This document shows, piece after piece, positions 43,277-54,576 of a stretch of 64,000 nucleotides of DNA. The DNA is from Helianthus annuus. Taxonomy: Eukaryota; Streptophyta; Magnoliopsida; Asterales; Asteraceae. The DNA lies in contig NC_035443.2 of assembly GCF_002127325.2 (NCBI RefSeq), forward strand, positions 118,354,251 through 118,418,250. Reading direction: 5' to 3'. The notes beneath the pieces are model-generated. The model worked only from the letters and a program-made list of their open reading frames with translations, did not search any database and was not told the DNA's origin. The translations under genes were made by a program, and so were the position numbers. The first letter of the stretch is position 1; every line of letters begins with the position of its first letter.

Positions 43277-45568
43277 TGTAACACCCCCAAAATACCACCT
43301 GCGGAAACCCCGCGAGGCGTGTTACACATCAGAGTCTGAGCCACCAATCACATTGAACCATTGAGAAATATTTAAATAAAACATGTCATTAATTGCCAAG
43401 ATTAAATGTCAAACATAATATCGATTCACAAAGAGTTATATAGCGGAAGCATATGATAAGTCGTTTAGCAATTGTTTCATAATAAAACTCAAAACCAATG
43501 TATCAATTATAAGTAATCCAATAGCTTCGATCCATGACCACTCCAGCACTCCCAGATAGCAAGTCCATGTTCCAATGTTAACGACCTACAAGCATGCAAA
43601 CGAGTGTGTCAGACTACGCTGGTGAGTTCAAGGTTTTGTTAACGTGATTTGTTACCAGATGTATGTTAATGCGATTCAATGTTGCGTTACAATGTTGCTC
43701 AGGTTAGATACCCTAGGGAGTGTGCCCATGTGTATCCGGGGAGTGGGTACCCCTTAACGACCGATTGCTATGTTGCCTTCGTTAGATACCCTAGGGAGTG
43801 TGCCCATATGTATCCGAGGAGTGTGCCTCTAACAACCATAGCCCTACCCAGATAATTAGTTCACGCCCGTCCTTACGGCCCGGTGTGAGGTTTCCCACCT
43901 AATAGCGCTATCAACTAATTACCCCCATTGCCCTCCAGGCAATCCGATGATAGATCCCATGTTCAATGACCAAAACCGATTAAGTTGTTTACCCAAAGTT
44001 TCCCTTCCATATGTTTACCAGTTGTCCCAAACCACCGGGACGCATGCTTGAGAAAATGCATCGAACTCACCTGGGATTGCTCGGCAGGTTATACCAAAGT
44101 TACTTGAATTAAGAATGGTCAATCACGTCCTAACACGTTTATCATACAAGTCAGGTTTGGTTCACGTAAAGCACGTATGATTACACATAGTTTAACATAT
44201 TGCTAACACGTATCAATCATGTCAACATAGTACACACATAGCATGTTTTAAATGTTATAAGTTTATCATACGGATGAAGCCCACATAAGTCTCGGCCCAA
44301 CACGTTGTGCGATCAGCACATCCTTGTGCGACCCACAGCGTGTTGTGCGACATGATAGAGCCCGGCCCAAACAATAATTAAGCCCAACATATAAGTAAAC
44401 AGTCCAATAAGCGTATCGGCCCAGTCACTAAACAGGTAAGTCAAACTTGTGCGGTTCATACACCTTGTGCGACGGACAAGGCTTGTGCAATTAGGGAGCT
44501 TGTGCGGTCGACTAGCTTATACGTTTGGGCTCTTGTGCGATCGGATAAGTCCAGCCCACTAAGATTGTCCGGCCCAACAGTTAACATTATTTCAACTTGT
44601 GCGATCCAAAGGATCTTGTGCGAGTGGACCGACTTGTTCGATTAGAAAGCTTGTGTGATTCAGCCATGTTGTGCGACTGGCTTGTGTGATTGGGGGCCCT
44701 TGTGCGATCAAAGCCCCCCCCCTTGTGATCCGATAATCTTGTTATTCGGTTACAATTACAATCAATTCGTTGACCCAATTGGCAGTTTCCAAACTTATCA
44801 TTTATCAATTAACAACTTCCATTCTAGCAATGATCGATCAAAACAGGTTGTTACAACCAATTCACATAAACCCTAATCCAAGCATGAACACTAAGCTATC
44901 GATTCACATGAACCTGTGGCCGATTATATGAACATAACCCGATACACTAGCACATCAACAAGCTAACAATCCAAACCATATAACATAACAACGAATTATC
45001 ATCTATTCAGTTCTTAGTTGTGACATCCGATTCACTTAAACATACTCACATGAACTTCATTGTTCGACATACAAGCAACACTTAGTCACTAAACGGAATC
45101 ATAACATACACTAATAATGAAACACTAACCGGTTAAGAAAAGAGGATGATCCGAACAAGAAAGATCCGAGGTGATGGGGGATTGCTTGGCTGCCTTCGGT
45201 TCGCGAAAGAGAGGGAGAGAGGAGAGCTAGGGTTTTTGTGTGATTGAGTGTTGTAACAAAAATGGGAGAACAACCCTAGAGGTGGGTGTTTGTACGTACA
45301 AGAGGAGTGGGCCGGCCCTCACTTGGGCTGCCCCTTGTCCGATTACTAGTGCAAAGCCCTATCGGCTTGTGTAGTTGTGTGTAGTGTTGTGCGATTGGTT
45401 CATGTTGTGCGGTTTCGGGTCCAGTAATATAATCACATGATCATAACACAACACATACAAAATAACATTCCATTACCCACAACACAAAATCATAACAATC
45501 AATAATTATAATAGTTCACCTGAGCATGTATCGTTACACAAAATGGGTTCGAATTGCGTGTTGTCACA
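43277..45568 (-). repeat. 3' LTR of element C
   Basis: Contains an array of TTGTGCGA-type motifs (44304-44710, with further copies at 45365-45415). A doubled segment around AGATACCCTAGGGAGTGTGCCCAT appears at 43708 and 43786. Confidence 0.9.
44304..44710. repeat. TTGTGCGA motif array in the element C LTR
   Basis: About 15 copies of (C/G)TTGTGCGAT or one-base variants at 15-40 base intervals. The other LTR carries the same array at 51858-52265. Motif-bearing frames yield only short false ORFs. Confidence 0.85.
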
Positions 45569-45579
45569 GTATCCCCAAC
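45569..45579 (-). other. Polypurine tract of element C
   Basis: GTTGGGGATAC on the minus strand, next to the LTR start TGTGACAAC. Confidence 0.75.
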
Positions 45580-45639
45580 TAAAAAGAAATTTCGTCCCGA
45601 AATTTGGTATGCACTCACTAACGTAAGCTATATCGTTCA

Positions 45640-47628
45640 CTAGTTTTCCTGGGGTGTCACATCATCCCCAACTTGAATGGGAATTTCGTCCCGAAATTCA
45701 CTAGTTGCATCAACACTAGGTTCACTAGGTTTCGACTGGTCTTCGGGGAACAAATGTGGATACTTAAGTTTCATCTGGTCCTCGCGTTCCCACGTGAACT
45801 CTGGACCACGTCTTGAGTTCCAACGAACTCTCACAATCGGTATACGGCTGTGTTTCCGAACTTTAACTTCCCGATCCATAATCTCAATTGGTTCTTCGAC
45901 AAACTGCAATTTGTCATCTATCTTCAGCTCTTGAAATGGTACAACTAGTGTTTCATCGACCAAACACTTCTTTAGTTGCGATACGTGAAATACATCATGG
46001 ACATTACCCAATTCAGCCGGTAATTCCAACCTGTAAGCCACCTTTCCAATCCGTTCCAGAATTTTGAATGGCCCTACATAGCGAGGGTTTAGTTTGCCGC
46101 GTTTCCCAAAACGCACCACACCCTTCCAGGGTGAGACTTTTAACATAACGCGATCATTAACTTCGAATTCCAACGGTTTACTACACTTGTCAGCGTAGCT
46201 TTTCTGCCGGTCGCGAGCTGCGGCCATACGGTTTCGGATCTGCACAATGCTTTCTGATGCCTCAAGCACAAACTCGGGCCCTGTGATCTGACTATCACCC
46301 ACCTCATGCCAACAGAGAGGTGAACGGCATTTTCGTCCGTACAGTGCTTCGAACGGGGCTGCCTTAATACTTGAATGGTAGCTGTTGTTGTAGGAGAATT
46401 CTATCAACGGTAGGTGCTTCTCCCATCCTTTCCCAAAGTCGAGTACGCACGCCCGAAGCATATCTTCAAGTGTCTGGATGGTGCGCTCGCTTTGACCATC
46501 TGTCTGCGGGTGATAAGCGGTACTCATGTCGAGTTGGGAACCGAACGACTTATGCATTGACTGCCATAACTCTGAAGTGAAAACCGGATCTCGGTCTGAA
46601 ATGATAGAAGTAGGCACCCCATGCCTAGAAACCACCTCCTTAAGATACACTGCTGCCAGCTGAGAAAATTTGTCTGTTTCCTTGATTGCCAGGAAATGTG
46701 CTGACTTCGTGAGGCGATCAACAATCACCCAAATAGTGTCATTCCCAGCCTGAGTTCTTGGTAATCCTGTCACAAAATCCATAGCGATCTGTTCCCACTT
46801 CCAAGTGGGTATCTCTGGTTGTTGCAGTAGACCTGAGGGCTTTTGATGTTCGGCTTTGACTTTAGCATAAGTCAAACATTTGCTGACGTAGGTTGCTATG
46901 TGAGCTTTCATGCTAGGCCACCAGTACGTAGTTTTTAAGTCATGGTACATCTTATCTGATCCAGGATGTATGGAGTAACGTGACTTATGTGCCTCTTCCA
47001 TTACAAGTTCTCGTAAGTTGCCAAAGAATGGGACCCAAATGCGTCCAGTTACGTAGCAAGCACCGTCTCCCTTTCGTTCTAGTCGTTGCCTCGAGCCACG
47101 TAGAGCTTCAGCTCGAACATTCTCTGGTTTCAACGCTTCTAACTGAGCGTCTCGTATCTGGGAAGGAAGGTTGGACTGGATTGTGAGTTGCAATGCTCGC
47201 ACACGCCTAGGTGCATTATCCTTCCTGCTGAGGGCGTCGGCTACGACGTTTGCCTTGCCCGGATGATACTTGATGGCACATTCATAATCGTTCAATAATT
47301 CCACCCATCGTCGTTGTCGCATATTCAACTCTTTCTGGTCGAAGATGTGCTGGAGACTCCGATGGTCGGTGTAGATGGTGCATTTGGTACCGTACAGATA
47401 GTGCCTCCAAATCTTCAACGCAAATACCACCGCTCCTAACTCCAAGTCGTGTGTCGTGTAGTTCTTCTCGTGCACCTTCAGCTGACGAGAAGCATAAGCT
47501 ATCACCTTCTCGCGTTGCATCAACACGCAACCGAGACCCTGAATCGAAGCATCACAATAAACCACAAAATCTTCGGTACCCTCTAGTAATGACAAGATCG
47601 GTGCACTGCAAAGTTTCTGCTTTAACAA
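45640..47628 (-). pseudogene. RNase H, integrase and chromodomain-like tail of element C
   Basis: 662 codons in frame with the upstream protease-RT reading but cut off from it by a TGA at 47719-47721. RNase [11 protein letters not shown] near residue 26 and [11 protein letters not shown] near 87-97. Integrase: zinc finger H214, H221, C251, with Tyr at 254 where the fourth ligand Cys is expected; catalytic triad D284, D345, E381 with the normal 35-residue D-E spacing. [19 protein letters not shown] and [11 protein letters not shown] follow. The last part ([32 protein letters not shown]) is the chromodomain-like tail of plant chromoviruses, thought to guide insertion toward certain chromatin. 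The frame itself is open. Confidence 0.88.
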
Positions 47629-47718
47629 CTGGAAGGCCTCTTCCTGCTTCGTTCCCCAGGAGTATATCGTGTTCTTCTGTGTCAGCGAGGTGAGAGGCTG
47701 TGCGATTTTTGAGAAATC

Positions 47719-49655
47719 TCAAATAAACCTCCGATAATATCCTGCGAGACCAAGAAATTGTCGCACCTCAGATGGAGTCTTTGGTGCCGCCCAATTCTTA
47801 ACCGCATCCACCTTCGCAGGATCCACATGTATCCCTTTCTCGTTAACAACGTGCCCAAGGAAATGCACTTCTCGAATCCAAAAGTCGCACTTTGAAAATT
47901 TCGCATACAGCTGTTCTCTTCTCAAAAGTTCCAAGATGAGACGTAGGTGGCGCTCGTGATCTTCCCTGTTCTTGGAATAGACTAAGATGTCGTCAATAAA
48001 CACTATAACAAACTCGTCAAGATATGGCTTACATACGCGGTTCATGAGATCCATGAAAACCGCTGGTGCATTAGTCATTCCAAACGGCATAACCAAAAAC
48101 TCGTAGTGTCCGTAGCGCGTTCGAAAAGCAGTCTTGGGAACATCATCCTCCCTAACTCGTACCTGATGATAACCCGACCTTAAGTCGATCTTTGAATAGA
48201 AACTTGACCCTTGCAACTGGTCAAACAAGTCGTCGATGCGTGGTAATGGATAGCGGTTCTTAATGGTCACCTTGTTGAGCTCTCGATAATCAATACACAT
48301 ACGGAATGACCCGTCTTTCTTCTTTACGAACAGAACTGGGGCTCCCCAAGGCGACGAACTGGGTCGGATGAAACCCCTATCCAACAACTCCTGTAGTTGA
48401 TTGGACAACTCCTGTAACTCTCCAGGTGCTAGCCGGTAAGGAGCTCGAGCAATTGGAGCCGCTCCCGGCGCAAGATCAATCCGAAATTCTACTTGACGGT
48501 GAGGAGGTAACCCTGGCAGCTCCTCTGGGAACACATCAGCGAATTCTCGCACCACTGGTAGATCCTCGATCTTACTTTCTTCAGACTGAGCGTTGGTAAC
48601 TAACGCTAACATTGCAGGATACCCCTTTTGTAGATACTGCTGTGCACGCATGGCCGTGATAATCCCAACCATCGTCCCACTACGATGCCCTTGAACTAAC
48701 AGTGACTCCCCATCAGGGAGAGGAATACGCACAACTTTCTCCTTACACAAAATCTCCGCTTGGTGCTTAGACAACCAATCCATGCCTACCACTATGTCAA
48801 AACTACCGAGCGTAACGGGAAGGAGGTCAATGTCAAACACCTGACCCACGAGGTCTAGTTTACATCCAAAAAGGACATTCGAGGCTTCTATCGTTTTACC
48901 ATCTGCTAGTTCTACTACTTGTTTAACTTCTAAAGGTGTTGGCGTTACCCCTAATCGTTGACTAAACTCTAGGGACACATAACTCCAATCGGCACCCGAA
49001 TCAAATAATACAGAAGCAATACGATTGTTAACAGGAAACGTACCAGTTACAACGTTGCCGTCATTCCTGGCATCCCCTGCTCCAAGCTGGAACACTCTGC
49101 CTCGAGCACCATTTCCACCATTGTTGCCGTTGTTGTTGTTTCCAGCATTGTTGTTATTCGGGCGGTTGTTGTAGTTAGCGTTCTGGTTTAACTGAGGGCA
49201 ATCCCGCTTAAAGTGACATTCGTCACCACACTGATAGCACCCCTTCCTGAAACCCTGGTTCTGCTGGGGTGGTTGTCCCTGTTGTCTCTGATTCTGCTGG
49301 TTTTGTTGCTGCTGGTGTTTGGGTTGTGGGGCCCTACAATCCCTGGCCTCATGACCTGCCTTACCACACCTGTTACACATCCGACTACACGCCCCGAAAT
49401 GATGATAGCCACACTTGTTACATCGTGGCTTCTTCCCTGCATACGAACCCTGGCTGTGGCCACTTCCCTGGCCTTGATTGACAGAAGACGACTGGCTGAT
49501 GCTGCGGTTGTTGTTGTTGTCTGGCCTTTTCTGAGTATGACCAGCACTGGATGCTTTGTCGTAGTCGCTCCACTTCCGTTTGTTATCATTAGCAGATGTA
49601 GTAGCAGTGGGTGCCGCAGCAGCAGTGGCTGAAATACGCGGGGTAACGAATTGCT
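47719..49655 (-). pseudogene. Zinc knuckles, protease and reverse transcriptase of element C
   Basis: Read from the frameshift near 49655. CCHC knuckles ([14 protein letters not shown] and [14 protein letters not shown]) are followed by an Asn/Gly/Gln linker, then aspartic protease DSGA (residues 127-130 counted from Met at 49380). Reverse transcriptase follows: [48 protein letters not shown], active-site FIDD near residues 461-464, and [12 protein letters not shown]. It ends at TGA 47719-47721 just where the connection to RNase H continues in the same frame; CGA to TGA is a likely cause. Closest in style to Tekay/Del chromoviruses. Confidence 0.88.
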
Positions 49656-50321
49656 CTCGACCTCTTGGTCCACAATCTTATGAGTCAGTCGAACAATCTG
49701 TGTTAAATCATTGAGATGGGCTGCAGTGACCAAACTCTTCACACGCGGAGGCAACCCTTTGATGAATAACTCAATCCTCCGAGACATAGGCCGGGACAAG
49801 TTCGGGCACATGTCGGCCAATTCATACGATCGCTTCACATACGCTTCGACCTCAGATCCAACCATCTTCAGGTCGTAGTATTCGTTTTCCAACTTCTGGA
49901 CCTCATCCCGAGGACAGTACTCCTCCCTGATCAGTTCTTTAAAGTCTTCCCAAGTTGTAGCATTCGCTGCCTCGATGCCCAACAACTGTACTTGGGCGTT
50001 CCACCATGTTAGGGCACCATCTGCCAAGGTACCCGCAGCATATTTCACCCTGTCCCCAGCGGGGCAGTTACAGATAGCAAACACAGACTCTGCTTTCTCG
50101 AACCATCTCAGAAGTCCCACAGCCCCTTCAGTCCCGGTGAAGGTCTGTGGCTTACAGTCCATAAACATTTTGAACGTACACGCAGGCTGGTTGTTGTGGG
50201 GTTGCGCTTGCTGACCAGCTTGATAGGCTGCTAAGGCCTCAGCCACACGGGTATTGATTAAGTCAGTCAACTCAGCCTGAGTCATGTTGATGTTGCCACG
50301 TCCGTGTCCTCGTCCACTCAT
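49656..50321 (-). pseudogene. Gag of element C (frameshifted)
   Basis: Starts MSGRGHGRGN at 50321. The retrotransposon Gag domain spans about residues 50-210 (KPQTFTGTEGAVGLLRWFEK, GDRVKYAAGTLADGALTWWN, EEYCPRDEVQKLENEY, MSRRIELFIKGLPPRVK). The frame is good up to VDQEVE near 49665, where one base has been lost; the real continuation with the zinc knuckles is in the next frame. The remaining codons of the original frame down to 49188 are out-of-frame translation. Confidence 0.85.
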
Positions 50322-50813
50322 GATTCTATATGTGGAGATGAACCGGTTTAGAAATTCGAAACGAGATGGAAGTCAAGTATCATACTGATATCTATGTACT
50401 ACCAAGTTTGCACATAGTAAGGCAGAACCCTTCTCACGCTCGATAAGCATCACTGGGACTTGCATGCACCTCGCATTATTATTAAGTGTGCACCCATAAT
50501 AATAAGGCAATTTGCATGCTTATCTCAGTGCCTCTTAGCTTGCGCTCAAAGTTTCCCCCGTTCAAACAACACCACAGATGGTATCACAGGTCTATGGTTC
50601 ACATGAGTCGAAGAGTAGTGTCACAGTGTCACTAGATGTTTAATGTCTCATTTCATATATATGTTGTGAGTGTGTGACTGCTAAGCAAGTAATGTATAAA
50701 GTGAGAGGGACGAACCTTGCAATCTGGAGCTGAGTGTCATGATCGATTTTCGAAGGTGTTCGGTTATAGTCTGGTTTTACAAAACGTTTTAAAACCTAGT
50801 TCACTATAACCAG

Positions 50814-50827
50814 TGGCTCTGATACCA
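50814..50827 (-). other. Primer binding site of element C (initiator tRNA-Met)
   Basis: TGGTATCAGAGCCA on the minus strand, three bases from the 5' LTR. Confidence 0.9.
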
Positions 50828-50830
50828 AAC

Positions 50831-53125
50831 TGTAACACCCCCAAAATACCACCTGCGGAAACCCCGCGAGGCGTGTTACACATCAGAGTCTGAGCCACCA
50901 ATCACATTGAACCATTGAGAAATATTTAAATAAAACATGTCATTAATTGCCAAGATTAAATGTCAAACATAATATCGATTCACAAAGAGTTATATAGCGG
51001 AAGCATATGATAAGTCGTTTAGCAATTGTTTCATAATAAAACTCAAAACCAATGTATCAATTATAAGTAATCCAATAGCTTCGATCCATGACCACTCCAG
51101 CACTCCCAGATAGCAAGTCCATGTTCCAAGGTTAACGACCTACAAGCATGCAAACGAGTGTGTCAGACTACGCTGGTGAGTTCAAGGTTTTGTTAACGTG
51201 ATTTGTTACCAGATGTATGTTAATGCGATTCAATGTTGCGTTACAATGTTGCTCAGGTTAGATACCCTAGGGAGTGTGCCCATGTGTATCCGGGGAGTGG
51301 GTACCCCTTAACGACCGATTGCTATGTTGCCTTCGTTAGATACCCTAGGGAGTGTGCCCATATGTCTCCGAGGAGTGTGCCTCTAACAACCATAGCCCTA
51401 CCCAGATAATTAGTTCACGCCCGTCCTTACTGCCCGGTGTGAGGTTTCCCACCTAATAGCGCTATCAACTAATTACCCCCATTGCCCTCCAGGCAATCCG
51501 ATGATAGATCCCATGTTCAATGACCAAAACCGATTAAGTTGTTTACCCAAAGTTTCCCTTCCATATGTTTACCAGTTGTCCCAAACCACCGGGACGCATG
51601 CTTGAGAAAATGCATCGAACTCACCTGGGATTGCTCGGCAGGTTATACCAAAGTTACTTGAATTAAGAATGGTCAATCACGTCCTAACACGTTTATCATA
51701 CAAGTCAGGTTTGGTTCACATAAAGCACGTATGATTACACATAGTTTAACATATTGCTAACACGTATCAATCATGTCAACATAGTACACACATAGCATGT
51801 TTTAAATGTTATAAGTTTATCATACGGATGAAGCCCACATAAGTCTCGGCCCAACACGTTGTGCGATCAGCACATCCTTGTGCGACCCACAGCGTGTTGT
51901 GCGACATGATAGAGCCCGGCCCAAACAATAATTAAGCCCAACATATAAGTAAACAGTCCAATAAGCGTATCGGCCCAGTCACTAAACAGGTAAGTCAAAC
52001 TTGTGCGGTTCATACACCTTGTGCGACGGACAAGGCTTGTGCGATTAGGGAGCTTGTGCGGTCGACTAGCTTATACGTTTGGGCTCTTGTGCGATCGGAT
52101 AAGTCCAGCCCACTAAGATTGTCCGGCCCAACAGTTAACATTATTTCAACTTGTGCGATCCAAAGGATCTTGTGCGAGTGGACCGACTTGTTCGATCAGA
52201 AAGCTTGTGTGATTCAGCCATGTTGTGAGACTGGCTTGTGTGATTGGGGGCCCTTGTGCGATCAAAGCCCCCCCCCCCCCTTGTGATCCGATAATCTTGT
52301 TATTCGGTTACAATTACAATCAATTCGTTGACCCAATTGGCAGTTTCCAAACTTATCATTTATCAATTAACAACTTCCATTCTAGCAATGATCGATCAAA
52401 ACAGGTTGTTACAACCAATTCACATAAACCCTAATCCAAGCATGAACACTAAGCTATCGATTCACATGAACCTGTGGCCGATTATATGAACATAACCCGA
52501 TACACTAGCACATCAACAAGCTAACAATCCAAACCATATAACATAACAACGAATTATCATCTATTCAGTTCTTAGTTGTGACATCCGATTCACTTAAACA
52601 TACTCACATGAACTTCATTGTTCGACATACAAGCAACACTTAGTCATTAAACGGAATCATAACATCAACTAATAATGAAACACTAACCGGTTAAGAAAAG
52701 ATGATGATCTGAACAAGAAAGATCCAAGGTGATGGGGGATTGCTTGGCTGCCTTCGGTTCGCGAAAGAGAGGGAGAGAGGAGAGCTAGGGTTTTTGTGTG
52801 ATTGAGTGTTGTAACAAAAATGGAGAACAACCCTAGAGGTGGGTGTTTGTACGTACAAGAGGAGTGGGCCGGCCCTCACTTGGGCTGCCCCTTGTCCGAT
52901 TACTAGTGCAAAGCCCAATCGGCTTGTGTAGTTGTGTGTAGTGTTGTGCGATTGGTTCATGTTGTGCGGTTTCGGGTCCAGTAATATAATCACATAATCA
53001 TAACACAACACATACAAAATAACATTCCATTACCCACAACACAAAATCATAACAATCAATAATTATAATAGTTCACCTGAGCATGTATCGTTACACAAAA
53101 TAGGTTCGAATTGCGTGTTGTCACA
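50831..53125 (-). repeat. 5' LTR of element C
   Basis: 2295 bp, same ends as the other LTR. The largest difference is the length of a C-run in the motif array (about 52267-52280). Confidence 0.9.
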
Positions 53126-53130
53126 TTCAT

Positions 53131-53690
53131 AAAAGCGAAACAGTGACGATCAAATGAGCGAATCTAATCAGGTTCACAAAAGCGAATCTAGTCAAATCCA
53201 CAAAAGCGAACCAACTAGTGTTCAAATAAGCGAACCAGCTAGGAGCGAACCAGAATCAGTCCTATGAGCGGACCAGAAACCAACACAATAAGCGAACCAG
53301 ATTCAATCACTAGGAGCGAACCAGAAACAACCCCTATGAGCGAACCACAAGATGTTCTTAAAAGAGAATCTGTTTGATGTACAGTGGAGCGGATCTCACA
53401 AGCACTTTGGAGCGGACCTTTTGAAAATGACTTAAGAGCGAACCCGGATAATCAGATAAGCAGACCTGATCCTTACTTTTGAGCGAATCTATCAAATCAA
53501 AGACACTGAAGCGAATCTTATTACAAATTGGAGCGAACCTATAGACCACGTGTCTTAGGAGCGAACTTAATTGTAGTTTGGAGCGAACCTGCTGAAATAT
53601 TGAATCGAATTTGCTATTTTGAGCGAACATGATTGATCTAAAAAGCGGATCTCCTAAATGTTCGTAAAAGCGGATCTTGTTTCGAACATG
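53131..53690. repeat. Leader array of AGCGAACC motifs in element D
   Basis: About 30 copies of (A/G)AGCGAA(C/T)C at roughly 15-25 base intervals, about 200 bases downstream of the primer site in element sense, cut at its gag-proximal side by element C. Confidence 0.88.
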
Positions 53691-53878
53691 TTTTCACCCA
53701 TATTTAGTCCGCATTTCAGTCTGAAAACTTCAAGGGTTTGTCTATGTCTAACAACACGTAATCTGTGCAATTTTGACCTAATTCTGACCATGAAATCTCC
53801 CTGAACCAAGAAAAGAAAGTGTAGAAATCAGAATTTTGAGCGAAAATCGAGCTAAACGGTAAGAACTCTTCCTCCTGA

Positions 53879-53890
53879 GCTCTGATACCA
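53879..53890 (-). other. Primer binding site of element D (initiator tRNA-Met)
   Basis: TGGTATCAGAGC on the minus strand, two bases from the LTR. Confidence 0.88.
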
Positions 53891-53892
53891 CA

Positions 53893-54327
53893 TGTAGGAT
53901 CGTTATACGACCTGACGAGTCGATCAGAAGAGTGCTTAGACTAAATCAGAGGCGGAATTCATTGATTCGGTCTTCGTATAGCTTGATTTCACTATTTAAC
54001 GTCTCGTTTATTGATTTGCTGACAAATTACAAGAGCTGGAGACAAATTGGCAGGGCTTCGCCGTACACACACACAACTGCACTACTAGATCCGTTCATCA
54101 GTCCCCTATTTATAGACTGATGGGTTCATTTATATGACATGACCATAAAAGCGAACCTATCATATGTCATATGAGCGGACCTATCAAGGACACATAAGCG
54201 AACCTACAATATTGACATATAAGCGAACCTATCTAATCTTATGTGTTTCTTGATTTCCGTTCACTGTACAATCAGCCCTAGCCTAAGACTCGAACTAAGA
54301 TGTAGTCGATAGACAACTGCACCAACA
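53893..54327 (-). repeat. 5' LTR of element D (435 bp)
   Basis: Equal length to 38453-38887 with about 7 substitutions; followed by the GTTAA duplication. Confidence 0.9.
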
Positions 54328-54507
54328 GTTAAAATGTCTGGAACAAACATCATATAAAATGTATGGGTGAAACAATACACAACCACAAATAAACTACTGA
54401 TCGGGCAAGGATGGGTAGATCTGAGGCAAAGGATCTATATCTATCTCTGTCCTCTCAGCTTACCTCTAAATTGAATGCATAACCCAACTCATAGCTATCT
54501 CCAACCT

Positions 54508-54576
54508 CTATATGAAACTCATAAGACCTCCCTCAACAGCACCCACACCTCCAATATCACCACCAGCATGAACAAT
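54508..54576 (-). pseudogene. Athila ORF1 fragment, C-terminal side of the B insertion
   Basis: Gly/Val-rich codons VHAGGDIGGVGAVEGG and a stop continue the frame that breaks off at 62514 on the other side of element B. DNA to the left, up to the D target duplication, shows nothing else. Confidence 0.5.

Larger units (their letters stand above)
43277..53125 (-). mobile_element. Element C: full-length Ty3/gypsy chromovirus (Tekay-like), recently inserted, defective
   Basis: LTRs 43277-45568 (2292 bp) and 50831-53125 (2295 bp) begin TGTAACACCCC and end GTTGTCACA (plus strand). Perfect TTCAT target duplications lie at 43272-43276 and 53126-53130. An initiator-Met primer site (50814-50827) and a GTTGGGGATAC polypurine tract set minus orientation. 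By eye the LTRs differ at about 17 sites (below 1%). The interior holds Gag, zinc knuckles, protease, reverse transcriptase, RNase H, integrase and a chromodomain-like tail in the usual order. A frameshift in gag, a stop between RT and RNase H and a lost zinc-finger cysteine in integrase make this copy inactive. Confidence 0.92.
38453..54327 (-). mobile_element. Element D: copia-type element with gag only, split by element C
   Basis: LTRs of 435 bp each (38453-38887, 53893-54327) lie inside matching GTTAA target duplications (38448-38452, 54328-54332). The primer site (53879-53890) and the polypurine tract (CAAGGGGGAGT, minus, just right of 38887) set minus orientation. Without C the element is about 6 kb: leader with an AGCGAACC array, a long gag and about 1.9 kb of non-coding DNA. 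No protease, integrase, reverse transcriptase or RNase H is present. LTRs differ at about 7 positions by eye. Element C inserted at the leader/gag junction. Confidence 0.85.

Noticed and set aside
49188..49655. C-terminal part of the 377-codon Gag frame of element C
   Set aside because: Out-of-frame reading after the one-base loss; the zinc knuckles are in the other frame.
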